A DNA stretch of 64,000 nt from positions 558,001 through 622,000 of the forward strand of contig NZ_BNAG01000001.1 in the NCBI RefSeq assembly GCF_014653175.1, written 5' to 3'. This document shows positions 18,305-27,573 of this stretch, piece after piece (position 1 is the first letter of the stretch; each line of letters starts with the position of its first letter). The DNA is from Roseivirga thermotolerans (GTDB lineage Bacteria; Bacteroidota; Bacteroidia; Cytophagales; Cyclobacteriaceae). Below the pieces are notes generated by a model. The model worked only from the letters and a program-made list of their open reading frames with translations. It was not told where the DNA came from and ran no database searches. The position numbers were made by a program, and so were the translations under genes.

Positions 18305-20854
18305 TTGATTTCAGCAACTGTTCATACCACTATCGGCAACATTGGTCACCTGTTGGTAATCGTCTCTTTTGTTGCCTCAATTATTGCGGCTTTTGCCTAC
18401 GGAAAAGCCTCCCTAAACAATGAGATAGGCAATACTGACTGGATTAAATTTGGAAGAGCCTCTTTCTGGACTCACGGCTTGGCCGTTTTAGGAACAGCTG
18501 TTACTCTTTTTCTCATAATCTACAATAACTACTTTGAGTATCATTACGCCTGGTCTCACGCCTCTAAAGATCTCCCTGTTCATTATATGATTGCCTGTTT
18601 TTGGGAAGGACAGGAAGGAAGTTTTCTAATTTGGTCTGTATGGAATGCGCTTCTTGGCTTCATTCTCATAAAGACTAACAAAAAATGGGAAGCTCCAGTA
18701 ATGACGGTGTTCGCCCTCGTTCAGGCATTCTTGGCTTCAATGATTTTAGGCGTGGTTATTGGCGACCTTAAAATCGGCTCATCACCTTTCTTGCTCCTTC
18801 GCGATGTAATGAATGAACCCGTATTTCTGGTTAACCCAAACTATGTTCCTGAAGACGGTACCGGCCTTAACCCATTGCTTCAAAACTACTGGATGGTAAT
18901 ACATCCACCAATGACTTTCCTCGGATTTGCCTGTACACTTATCCCTTTCTCTTTCTGTATTGCCGGGCTATGGAGAAAAGACTTTAAAGACTGGATAAGA
19001 CCCGCTCTGCCCTGGACTATTTTCGGTGGAGTAATACTGGGTACGGCTATCGTTATGGGCGCCTACTGGGCTTATGAAACGCTCAATTTTGGAGGATATT
19101 GGAACTGGGACCCCGTAGAAAACGCAGTGTACGTACCCTGGCTAGTGTTGATAGCCAGCATGCACACTATGATTATCTTTAAAAAGAACCACACGGCTCT
19201 AAAAACTTCCATTGTCTTAGTGATTGCCACTTTTATACTTATTCTCTACGCCACCTTTTTGGTGAGAAGCGGTATACTTGGCAATACATCGGTACACTCT
19301 TTTACCGACCTGGGTCTTTCCGGCCAATTGCTCATATACCTGCTATTCTTTTTGGTGGCGTCTATTGCCATTGCTGCAAGAGTTTGGAGCCAGCTCCCAA
19401 CCTCAGACAAAGAAGCCTCTGCTTACTCGCGAGAATTCTGGATCTTTATTGGGGCCCTGGTGCTTTGCCTGATGGCTTTCCAGGTTTTGGTACCTACCTC
19501 TTTTCCTGTATTCAACGCAATTGTAGAGTTCTTTGGCGGAGTATCTTCACTGGCCCCTCCTGCCAATCAGGTAGAGTTTTACTCCCAATGGCAGGTTTGG
19601 TTTGGGATAGGAATAGCCTTGCTTTCAGGTACCGGTCAATTCTTCTTCTGGAAGAAAATGGATAAGGAAAAGCTAAAATCAGCTATGACTTTCCCCGTGC
19701 TTATTTCCCTTGTTATTTCGGCACTCATTTTTGTTTTAGAAGACATTTACAACCCAGTATATATTGTTGTGCTTGTGGCCGGAGTATACTCCGTTGTTTC
19801 TAACCTTAAAATTATGCTCGATCTCGTGCGCTCCGGAAGTTATAAGCTCACAGGAGGATCAATAGCTCATATTGGTATTGCCATGATGTTGGTAGGCATC
19901 ATGTTTTCCGAGGGCTACTCTCGTATAATTTCTAAAAACACCACCATTATCAGCCGTAATTTTACTGAAGAGCAAAACACCAACAACGTGGTGCTGTTCT
20001 TGAATGACCCCAAGCCCATGGGGGGATACTCTTTGCTCTACAAAAGTGAAGGACTCAAGGCCGAAGGCATTCCGGGTTATGTAAAAAAATCTTGGCTCGA
20101 CAATACTGAAAATTCTCATTACAAGATTACCCGGGCTGACATTGTAGTAGATGGTACTACTTATGCCCAAAAAGGCGATACTTTATACTTCCGTACTCCG
20201 GAAAACACCTACCACGAGATTGAATACACCTCTCTGAATTCTGGCAAGAAATTCACGCTCTTTCCCAGAACGCAGGTAAACGATGAAATGGGACAAACCA
20301 TTGTTTCTCCCGACATTAAAAAGCAGTGGAACAGAGACTTGTATACCTATGTAGCACTTCAGTCAGACTTTGACGATGAAAACACAGTGTGGAGTGAAAA
20401 AGACATACATACCATTCGCCCCGGAGAAAGGTTTTTCATAAATGACTATGTAGCCGTTTTTCAAGGGCTTGAACGACTGCCCCGAGTAAACTACTTAACT
20501 ATGGGGCCTAATGATGCAGCAGTTAAAGCCAATATTGAGGTGTTTGTTGAAGAAGGAGAAAAACTCTATCTGGAGCCTAAGTTCATTATTAAAGATAAGA
20601 ACGTGGGCCGGCCACCCGAAGTAAATCAAGAAATAGCCTCAAGGGTAACCTTGGAAAACATTAACCCGGAAGATGGTTCCATAGAACTGGGCATAGAAAC
20701 TACTCAAAAGGACTGGATCATCCTTCAGGCTATTGAAAAGCCTCAGATTAACATTCTTTGGATAGGTACCATTGTGATGATTATTGGTTTTATTGTGGCT
20801 ACCAGAAGAAGGTACATTGAGTTTGCCAAGATGCGCGATAAGGGTATGGCCTAA
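18305..20854 (+). CDS. ccmF: Cytochrome c heme lyase, CcmF/CcsA type
   Basis: An 849-residue polytopic membrane protein with the heme-binding tryptophan-rich motif FGGYWNWDPVENAVYVPWL at about residue 260, VIHPPMTFLGFA, and many helices, followed by a periplasmic domain and a C-terminal helix. It attaches heme to the CxxCH of apocytochromes. The start is a TTG at 18305: an in-frame TAG lies two codons upstream and no ATG occurs before the conserved helices. It is the last gene of the ccm run; a weak terminator follows at 20895. Confidence 0.9.
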   Translation: MISATVHTTIGNIGHLLVIVSFVASIIAAFAYGKASLNNEIGNTDWIKFGRASFWTHGLAVLGTAVTLFLIIYNNYFEYHYAWSHASKDLPVHYMIACFWEGQEGSFLIWSVWNALLGFILIKTNKKWEAPVMTVFALVQAFLASMILGVVIGDLKIGSSPFLLLRDVMNEPVFLVNPNYVPEDGTGLNPLLQNYWMVIHPPMTFLGFACTLIPFSFCIAGLWRKDFKDWIRPALPWTIFGGVILGTAIVMGAYWAYETLNFGGYWNWDPVENAVYVPWLVLIASMHTMIIFKKNHTALKTSIVLVIATFILILYATFLVRSGILGNTSVHSFTDLGLSGQLLIYLLFFLVASIAIAARVWSQLPTSDKEASAYSREFWIFIGALVLCLMAFQVLVPTSFPVFNAIVEFFGGVSSLAPPANQVEFYSQWQVWFGIGIALLSGTGQFFFWKKMDKEKLKSAMTFPVLISLVISALIFVLEDIYNPVYIVVLVAGVYSVVSNLKIMLDLVRSGSYKLTGGSIAHIGIAMMLVGIMFSEGYSRIISKNTTIISRNFTEEQNTNNVVLFLNDPKPMGGYSLLYKSEGLKAEGIPGYVKKSWLDNTENSHYKITRADIVVDGTTYAQKGDTLYFRTPENTYHEIEYTSLNSGKKFTLFPRTQVNDEMGQTIVSPDIKKQWNRDLYTYVALQSDFDDENTVWSEKDIHTIRPGERFFINDYVAVFQGLERLPRVNYLTMGPNDAAVKANIEVFVEEGEKLYLEPKFIIKDKNVGRPPEVNQEIASRVTLENINPEDGSIELGIETTQKDWIILQAIEKPQINILWIGTIVMIIGFIVATRRRYIEFAKMRDKGMA

Positions 20855-20894
20855 TTTACCCAACCTTTTCTCGGTGTCAACAGGCTCTAGTCTT

Positions 20895-20917
20895 ACCCGG
20901 TAATACGGGTGTTTTTT
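20895..20917 (+). terminator. Rho-independent terminator after the heme lyase gene
   Basis: ACCCG, a 6-nt loop GTAATA and CGGGT form a 5-bp GC-rich stem, followed by G and six T residues. It lies 41 bp past the lyase stop and before the next gene. Confidence 0.6.
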
Positions 20918-21019
20918 CTCATTCTTAAACTCAGAGACACTTAAAGCACTTGCTGTTTAAATAATGTCATTTCCGGTTGCTTCCATTTTTCTCTATTTTA
21001 AAAGAGCTAAATAGGGTTT

Positions 21020-22309
21020 ATGAGCAACAGAAGATCATTTTTTCGAAAGACATTCCTTACGGCCGGAAGCCTGTCTCTGACTACATTTTTTCAGAAGTCA
21101 TTGGCCGAAGACGTATCAGACGCATTAATAAGTCTCAATAACCTTTTGCCTGAAAGGGCTGCACAAGACGAAGAGCTCTGGAAACGTATTCAGCAAGCCT
21201 ATACAACCTCAAGCAGCATTATTAATTTAAATAACGGAGGAGTGAGCCCGCAGCCTAAAGTTGTTCAAGAGGCTGCCAATAGATTTTACGCCTATTGCAA
21301 TGAAGCCCCCTCGTATTATATGTGGCGCATACTCGACCAGGGAAGAGAACCCCTTCGAGCTAAACTTGCACACCTGGCCGGAACTGATGCCGATGAACTG
21401 GCCATCAACAGAAACACAACCGAAGCAATTAATACCGTCATTTTTGGACTTAATTTAAAACCGGGCGATGAAGTAATTCTCACTAAATATGATTACCCAA
21501 ACATGATGAACGCCTGGAAACAGCGCGAAAAGCGAGACGGTATAGTGTTAAAATGGCTAGACTTTGATATTCCTATTGAAAGTGATGAAGAGGTTATTAA
21601 AAAGTATAGAGAAGCCATTACTCCAAAAACCAAAGTTCTACACATTACGCACATCATTAACTGGACAGGTCATATTATGCCCGCCAGGAAACTCTGCGAT
21701 TTAGCCAGAGAAAACAACCTCTATTCTATAGTTGATGGTGCTCACTCTTTTGCTCATCTCGATTTCAAGATTGGCGACTTGGGTTGCGACTTCTTTGGTA
21801 CAAGCCTGCACAAATGGCTATGCGCCCCCTTTGGTACCGGCCTCTTATACATCAACAAAAACAAGATCAAAGACGTATGGCCACTGCTCGGAGCACCAGA
21901 AGGGCAAGAAGATAACATCCGTAAGTTTGAAAACATTGGTACGCGCTCTTTCGCCATAGAGCAAGCTATTGGTTCAGCTCTAGACTTTCACCAGGCCATT
22001 GGTTCGGCCAGAAAGGAGGCCCGTCTTAAATATCTCAAACAGTATTGGGTAGATCAGGTTAAAGATGTAGACAAGGTAAGGTTCTACACCTCCGCCAAAC
22101 CGCAGTTCAGTGGTGCCCTTTTCAACTTTGGTATTGATGGAAAAGATGCCGGGCCAGTGCATAATTCTCTATTCAATACGCATAAGGTGCATACCAGCCC
22201 GGTGAAGTATGAGAAAGTGAACGGACCAAGAATCACACCTCACATTTACACAACCAAATATGATCTGGATAGGCTGGTTGAGGCAATAAATGCGGCTACC
22301 ATGTCGTAA
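21020..22309 (+). CDS. Tat-exported class V PLP enzyme (isopenicillin N epimerase-like)
   Basis: A 429-residue protein that begins with a twin-arginine signal (NRRSFFRKTFLTAGS, hydrophobic core to about residue 28). The mature part is an aminotransferase class V fold: NRNTTEAINTVIFGL, VDGAHSFAHLDF (PLP aspartate), and the lysine in TSLHKWLCAPFGTGLL (about residue 275). Relatives include cysteine desulfurase-like and isopenicillin N epimerase-like enzymes; the true substrate is unknown. Tat export suggests that it folds with PLP in the cytoplasm and works in the periplasm. It is likely monocistronic. Confidence 0.8.
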   Translation: MSNRRSFFRKTFLTAGSLSLTTFFQKSLAEDVSDALISLNNLLPERAAQDEELWKRIQQAYTTSSSIINLNNGGVSPQPKVVQEAANRFYAYCNEAPSYYMWRILDQGREPLRAKLAHLAGTDADELAINRNTTEAINTVIFGLNLKPGDEVILTKYDYPNMMNAWKQREKRDGIVLKWLDFDIPIESDEEVIKKYREAITPKTKVLHITHIINWTGHIMPARKLCDLARENNLYSIVDGAHSFAHLDFKIGDLGCDFFGTSLHKWLCAPFGTGLLYINKNKIKDVWPLLGAPEGQEDNIRKFENIGTRSFAIEQAIGSALDFHQAIGSARKEARLKYLKQYWVDQVKDVDKVRFYTSAKPQFSGALFNFGIDGKDAGPVHNSLFNTHKVHTSPVKYEKVNGPRITPHIYTTKYDLDRLVEAINAATMS

Positions 22310-22372
22310 AGAGCTAGTAATATTTTCGTTCTTATTTCGGAAATTAGTCTAGAAATACCCAACACACATTCA

Positions 22373-23599
22373 ATGAATCAATTCAAACTCACGCTATTGG
22401 GGCTCTTTTTGAGCACTACACTCTGCCTTAAGGCGCAACAAGAGTTCATAATCCCTCTGAACAAAAGCATTAGTTCAGACAATGCCGCTGATGGAATAGA
22501 TGTAGACATCTGCTATGAACTTTTAAACCGACATATAATTTTTCGAGAAGGAAAAGAATATCCAATTGTACCTCCGAACACCAATGCTCCCTTAGCTTAT
22601 GGTCTCTCTGATTTTCGATATGCTGTTCAGGGAATTAAAAATCAATGGGTTTACTTAATCGAAAACTACGAATCAGATAATCCACTATTCTATTTTGACA
22701 GCAATAATAATCTGGATTTCACGGATGACGGTGAACCCAAGATGTTCGTCAAAGACAGTCTTCTCGTCCTAAAAGATGGTCGCCTCAAAGCAAGATTTGT
22801 CCCCTTTGAAATTCAAGGACAAAACCGACTGTTATTAAAATTACTCATTCAACAAAAAGAAGACATGTCAAAGAGTGTGATACTTGCTGAAAATGAAAAA
22901 GCCATCCACTCCAATTACTGGTATTACGAACTGGTTTCTGATTTGGCTAAAGGCAATTTTAACTATAAAGGGATCAGCTATTCGATTGAAGTGCATGATT
23001 TTGACGGAGATAATAAATTCGGAACAAAACAGGATCTGATATTGACCAAAGCCTCTTCAGGAACGGTAAAAGATTATTGGCATTACAACAAAGGAGAGTT
23101 CAGATTGGGAGAAACATCGTTTAAAATTAAATCCATTTCTCCAGATGCAAATTCCTTAGTGATTGTAGAAAATATAGAGAACTCGGCTCCTCAGAAGTAC
23201 AATCTGGGAGATAAAATCGATAGACTCGAAGTTGAGACCTTAACTGGAAGAACGGAGTTGAAAAGTCTTTTTCAAGACTACCAATATACCCTCCTCGATT
23301 TTTGGGCAACATGGTGCAAACCTTGCATAGCCGCTATGCCAGAACTGGAAAAATTGAAAGAAGAGTTTCCCGATTTTGGTGTAATTGGATTTGCAGCAGA
23401 TAAAAAGAAACTAGTAGCGCGGTTTGAAGAAAGGAATCCACACTCTTGGGTAAATATTATTGTACCAAGTGAGTTAGAGTTCCGGTTCAATATTAGAGGA
23501 TTACCAACCTACTATATAATCAATAGTGAGGGTGAGATTGTACATTTCGCTAAGCATATTAATCAAATCAGAAGTTTTTTGAAAAACAACCTCAATTAG
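22373..23599 (+). CDS. TlpA/ResA-type thioredoxin-domain protein, exported
   Basis: A 408-residue protein: a signal peptide (to about residue 22, LCLKAQQ), a ~260-residue N-terminal region with no family I recognise (it contains an acidic DSNNNLDFTDDGEPK segment, possibly Ca-binding), and a C-terminal thioredoxin fold with redox WATWCKPCIAAMPELEK (about residues 311-327) and the cis-proline in RGLPTYYI. It would reduce or isomerise disulfides outside the cytoplasm. Lying 1.5 kb after the heme lyase it might feed reduced cysteines to cytochrome c maturation, but it is in a separate transcript, so this is a guess. Confidence 0.82.
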   Translation: MNQFKLTLLGLFLSTTLCLKAQQEFIIPLNKSISSDNAADGIDVDICYELLNRHIIFREGKEYPIVPPNTNAPLAYGLSDFRYAVQGIKNQWVYLIENYESDNPLFYFDSNNNLDFTDDGEPKMFVKDSLLVLKDGRLKARFVPFEIQGQNRLLLKLLIQQKEDMSKSVILAENEKAIHSNYWYYELVSDLAKGNFNYKGISYSIEVHDFDGDNKFGTKQDLILTKASSGTVKDYWHYNKGEFRLGETSFKIKSISPDANSLVIVENIENSAPQKYNLGDKIDRLEVETLTGRTELKSLFQDYQYTLLDFWATWCKPCIAAMPELEKLKEEFPDFGVIGFAADKKKLVARFEERNPHSWVNIIVPSELEFRFNIRGLPTYYIINSEGEIVHFAKHINQIRSFLKNNLN

Positions 23600-23686
23600 C
23601 CTACGGTTTAAACCATGGGCTAAATGGGGGATTCACATTTCCCAAAACCATTTCAATGGTTTTACTACAATGATTACCTTCGTCTT

Positions 23687-24469
23687 GTGGCATACAGAAT
23701 TGCAATTCTAGGAACGGGCAATGTGGCGTGGCATTTAGCCAGAGCACTTGAAAACGCAGGTCACATTATTACGCACATTTATAACCGCGATGCAGAGAAA
23801 GCCAAGAAATTCGGTTTAGACTATTTCAGCGCATCTACCGGCAACTCTTTGAGTCTATCTAGCATCAATGCAGACATTTTCATTCTTGCAATTTCCGATG
23901 ACTCAATAGAAGAAGTTGCCTCGAACGTTAGTCTGCCCGAAAACGCCATACTTTGTCACACTTCAGGTTCTAAACCTTTAAAGGTACTTGGCTATGCCCC
24001 TACTGAAAACATCGGAGTGTTCTACCCTCTTCAGACTTTCAGCAAAGGGAAGAAGGTAGATTTTAACAATATTCCGATTTGTCTAGAAGCTGAAAACCGG
24101 TTTACACTAGAAGCGCTGAGAGCCCTTGGTAATTCAATTAGTTCCAAAACTCAAGAAATCTCCAGCCAGCAGAGACAGGCAATTCATTTGGCTGCCGTGT
24201 TTGCCTGCAATTTTACCAACCACATGTTCACCGTAGCGCAAAGCATTTTGGAAAATCAGGAAATGAGTTTTGAAATCCTTAAGCCCCTGATTGTGGAAAC
24301 CCTCAACAAATCTTTTGAAATTGGTCCGGAACGGGCTCAGACGGGCCCTGCTATCCGCCAAGACCTCAAAACTCTGGATCTTCAGTACGACTCTCTGAAA
24401 GCCGATCCTGAATTGGCCGAAATTTATCGGCTTATCTCCCAACATATTATCGATTACTACGCCAACTGA
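23687..24469 (+). CDS. Rossmann-fold and DUF2520 domain protein
   Basis: About 260 residues: an NAD(P)-binding N-terminus (YRIAILGTGNVAWHLARAL) and a helical DUF2520 C-terminal domain (QAIHLAAVFACNFTNHM). The family resembles 6-phosphogluconate or F420-dependent reductase folds, but the substrate is unknown. The frame opens at an ATG at 23624, adding 21 residues not expected for the family; the GTG at 23687 places the glycine motif normally and is preferred. It is followed 27 bp later by the UbiA gene. Confidence 0.75.
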   Translation: MAYRIAILGTGNVAWHLARALENAGHIITHIYNRDAEKAKKFGLDYFSASTGNSLSLSSINADIFILAISDDSIEEVASNVSLPENAILCHTSGSKPLKVLGYAPTENIGVFYPLQTFSKGKKVDFNNIPICLEAENRFTLEALRALGNSISSKTQEISSQQRQAIHLAAVFACNFTNHMFTVAQSILENQEMSFEILKPLIVETLNKSFEIGPERAQTGPAIRQDLKTLDLQYDSLKADPELAEIYRLISQHIIDYYAN

Positions 24470-24496
24470 AATATCTTTGCTGCGTAAACAAGCGCA

Positions 24497-25357
24497 ATGC
24501 AAGTCGCTAAGCTTTTCCGACCATCGTTTATCTACAACTACCTTAAACTCATTAGAGGAATTAACCTTCTCATTGTTGCGCTTACCCAATACCTTACGGC
24601 ACTTTTTCTTTTGAGCAACAAGGGGCACTGGTGGGAAATACTAACGGATGCTAATTTTTTCCTGATGGTATCGGCCACCGTAATGATTACAAGTGCCGGA
24701 TACCTCATAAACGATTATTACGACATAAAAATAGACTTTGTAAATAAGCCCGACAGGGTAGTAGTAGGGCGTGCGCTGAGAAGGCGTTGGGTAATTTTAG
24801 GTCATAGTGCCCTAAACATTTCGGCCATTGCCATTGGTTTTTACATATCCATTCCCATTGGCCTCATTATGTTCGGAGCAGCTTTTCTTCTCTGGCTATA
24901 CTCCAACCAACTCAAAAGACTTCCTTTTGTAGGTAATTTTGTGGTGGCCATTCTTACCGGAACCACTCTGATTCTAGTTGCTGAATACTTCCACGAGAGA
25001 GCCTACATCATTGCCTGCTATGCCATTTTCTCAGCCTATATAACCTTGGTCCGGGAAATAATAAAAGACACTGAAGACATGAAAGGCGATGCCCGATTTG
25101 GTTGTAAAACCATCCCCATTGTACTTGGAGTGGCCAAAACCAAATGGATTATTTATGCCATAATGGTCGCCTTCGAAATCACAGTCATCATTCTACTTTG
25201 GAACTTGTCAGTGATTCTTCCGATCATTCTCGCAATTACTTTGCTACTTTTGGGGCTCGGTGTTCAGCGAGCCGATACCGTGAAACAATTTCATAACCTC
25301 AGCACTTACTGCAAAATCATTATGTTGCTTGGAGTGCTCAGCATGATCTGGATATGA
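24497..25357 (+). CDS. UbiA-family prenyltransferase
   Basis: A 286-residue polytopic membrane protein with the two UbiA aspartate motifs: NDYYDIKIDFVNKPDRVVVGR (first 20 residues carry NDxxDxxxD) at about residue 73 and DTEDMKGDARFG near residue 193. It joins a polyprenyl diphosphate to an acceptor; relatives in Bacteroidota are annotated as geranylgeranylglycerol-phosphate transferases or menaquinone-type enzymes, and the acceptor cannot be read from the sequence. It overlaps purN by 4 bp (ATGA). Confidence 0.85.
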   Translation: MQVAKLFRPSFIYNYLKLIRGINLLIVALTQYLTALFLLSNKGHWWEILTDANFFLMVSATVMITSAGYLINDYYDIKIDFVNKPDRVVVGRALRRRWVILGHSALNISAIAIGFYISIPIGLIMFGAAFLLWLYSNQLKRLPFVGNFVVAILTGTTLILVAEYFHERAYIIACYAIFSAYITLVREIIKDTEDMKGDARFGCKTIPIVLGVAKTKWIIYAIMVAFEITVIILLWNLSVILPIILAITLLLLGLGVQRADTVKQFHNLSTYCKIIMLLGVLSMIWI

Positions 25358-25932
25358 CAAAAAAAAGACTTTCAATTTTTGCCTCAGGCAGTGGTTCCAA
25401 TGCCGAAAAATTCTTTGAGTACTTTCAAAATCATCCGCAGATCGAGATCGCTTCGGTTTTCACCAACAACAAGTCTGCAGGGGTTATAGAACGGGCTCAG
25501 CGGTTCAATATAAAGCACCATGTTTATAATCGCTCCTTTTGGCAAACCGGTGAAACTATTGTGGAGGTACTGGAAAGTGAAAAAATAGACTTCATAGTGC
25601 TTGCAGGCTTTATGCTACTTATCCCCAAGGCACTGGTTGCCAGATTCCCCAACCGCATATTCAACATACACCCGGCTCTACTTCCTAAGTTCGGGGGCCA
25701 GGGAATGTATGGTATGAATGTGCACAAGGCCGTGAAAGCCGCAGGCGAAACAGAAACCGGACTCACTATACATTATGTGAATGAGTACTATGACGAGGGA
25801 GCCATTATTTTTCAGGAAAGCTGCACCATAAACCCTACCGATTCGGCAGAAGAGATAGCCGCCAAAGTATTACGTTTAGAGCACAAAAATTATCCGAAAG
25901 TGGTAGAGCAAGAAGTTCTCAAATCGATATAA
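25354..25932 (+). CDS. purN: Phosphoribosylglycinamide formyltransferase
   Basis: A 192-residue protein with the GAR transformylase fold: FASGSGSNAEKF (phosphate loop), FMLLIPKALVARFPNRIFN, the catalytic NIHPALLPKFGG (Asn-His) and HYVNEYYDEGAIIFQ (Asp). It adds a formyl group from 10-formyl-THF in purine step 3. purH (steps 9-10) follows, 39 bp away. Confidence 0.95.
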   Translation: MTKKRLSIFASGSGSNAEKFFEYFQNHPQIEIASVFTNNKSAGVIERAQRFNIKHHVYNRSFWQTGETIVEVLESEKIDFIVLAGFMLLIPKALVARFPNRIFNIHPALLPKFGGQGMYGMNVHKAVKAAGETETGLTIHYVNEYYDEGAIIFQESCTINPTDSAEEIAAKVLRLEHKNYPKVVEQEVLKSI

Positions 25933-25938
25933 AATCCC

Positions 25939-25946
25939 TAGTTTTG
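25939..25946 (+). promoter_or_regulatory. -7 promoter box before purH
   Basis: TAGTTTTG fits TAnnTTTG, 26 bp before the purH ATG. The -33 region is not clear. Confidence 0.4.
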
Positions 25947-25971
25947 CGACTTACTAAATCCCCCTTCGAAA

Positions 25972-27501
25972 ATGTCGCAGGTAAAAATCCAATCCGCATT
26001 AATCTCAGTTTTTTACAAAGATAATCTGGCTCCTATTATAGAGCTTTTAAAAGCCAACGGTGTAACGATTTACTCCACCGGAGGAACTCAAAAATTTATT
26101 GAAGACCAGGGAGCAAAAGTCATCCCTGTTGAGGATTTAACCAGCTACCCATCCATTTTCGGAGGAAGAGTAAAGACCCTTCACCCAAAGGTTTTTGGAG
26201 GTATTTTACACCGAAGAGACAATGACGGAGACCTTGCTCAGGCTAAGGAATTCGAGATTCCTTCTATAGACTTGGTGATTGTAGACCTTTACCCCTTTGA
26301 GGAAACCGTAGCTTCAGGAGCAGCCGAACAGGACATAATCGAAAAGATTGATATCGGTGGGATTTCCCTGATTAGAGCAGCTGCTAAAAATTTCAAAGAT
26401 GTATTAATCGTTTCCAGCAGAGAACAATACCCGGCTGTAGAGGCTCTCCTCAAAGAAAAGGAGTGTGCAACCGATTTGGCTGATCGAAGAAAATTTGCTG
26501 CTGAAGCCTTCGATATTTCTTCTCATTACGACTCGGCTATTTTCAACTACTTTAACCAGCAGGAAGGCCTTGCTAAGTTTAAGGTAAGCCAAAGAGAAGG
26601 AAGACAACTGCGCTATGGGGAAAACCCTCATCAGGAAGGGCACTTCTATGGTCCGCTCAACGAGCTTTTCGATCAGCTCAACGGTAAAGAGCTTTCTTAT
26701 AACAATCTGGTAGATATTGACGCTGCCGTTTGCCTCATCGAAGAATTTGATAGTTCAGAAAATGCCTTCGCCATATTAAAGCACACAAATGCCTGTGGGG
26801 TGGCCATTGGCTCAGATGTAAAAGATGCTTATCTCAAGGCCTTTGCGGCCGATACTGTGAGTGCTTTTGGAGGCGTTTTGGTTTCTAATCAAACCATAGA
26901 CCTTGCTGCTGCCGAAGAATTGAACAAACTTTTCTTCGAAGTACTAATTGCCCCGGGTTTCGAGCCGGAAGCTTTGGATTTATTGAAGGGCAAGAAGAAC
27001 AGAATATTACTTGTTAAAAAGCAAAACCTAACAGCTAAAAAGCAATATAAGAGTTTGCTCAACGGTGTTATTGTGCAAGATAGAGACTTGGTAACTGATC
27101 AAGCGGTCGATTTTAAAACCGTAACTAAAAAGCAGGTAACCGAGGCGCAAAAAAGAGCTTTGGTATTTGCCTCCAAGGTTTGCAAGCACACCAAATCGAA
27201 CACCATAATTCTGGCCACAGAGAATCAAATGTTGGCAAGTGGTGTTGGCCAAACATCCAGGGTTGATGCGCTCAAGCAGGCCATAGAGAAGGCCAAATCT
27301 TTTGGTTTTGAGCTTCAGGGAGCCGTAATGGCCTCAGATGCCTTCTTCCCTTTTCCCGACTGCGTGGAAATTGCCCATGGCGAAGGGATAGAAGCCGTAA
27401 TTCAGCCCGGAGGCTCCATCAAAGACGAATTGTCGATAAATTTCTGCGATGAGCACAACATGGCCATGGTGTTTACAGGCACAAGACACTTTAAACACTA
27501 A
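25972..27501 (+). CDS. purH: Bifunctional AICAR transformylase/IMP cyclohydrolase
   Basis: The 509-residue protein has an N-terminal MGS-like IMP cyclohydrolase domain (KANGVTIYSTGGTQKFIED; FGGRVKTLHPKVFGGIL) and a C-terminal AICAR formyltransferase domain (RYGENPHQEGHFYG; AILKHTNACGVAIG, with Lys-His; VGQTSRVDALKQAIEKA). It catalyses the last two steps of IMP synthesis. Length is normal. Confidence 0.97.
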   Translation: MSQVKIQSALISVFYKDNLAPIIELLKANGVTIYSTGGTQKFIEDQGAKVIPVEDLTSYPSIFGGRVKTLHPKVFGGILHRRDNDGDLAQAKEFEIPSIDLVIVDLYPFEETVASGAAEQDIIEKIDIGGISLIRAAAKNFKDVLIVSSREQYPAVEALLKEKECATDLADRRKFAAEAFDISSHYDSAIFNYFNQQEGLAKFKVSQREGRQLRYGENPHQEGHFYGPLNELFDQLNGKELSYNNLVDIDAAVCLIEEFDSSENAFAILKHTNACGVAIGSDVKDAYLKAFAADTVSAFGGVLVSNQTIDLAAAEELNKLFFEVLIAPGFEPEALDLLKGKKNRILLVKKQNLTAKKQYKSLLNGVIVQDRDLVTDQAVDFKTVTKKQVTEAQKRALVFASKVCKHTKSNTIILATENQMLASGVGQTSRVDALKQAIEKAKSFGFELQGAVMASDAFFPFPDCVEIAHGEGIEAVIQPGGSIKDELSINFCDEHNMAMVFTGTRHFKH

Positions 27502-27573
27502 TTTTGATTAGGCTAGCTTTTAACGAATCATTACATTAGTCCAATTATTTAAACAAGAAGGAGACCAACTCAA

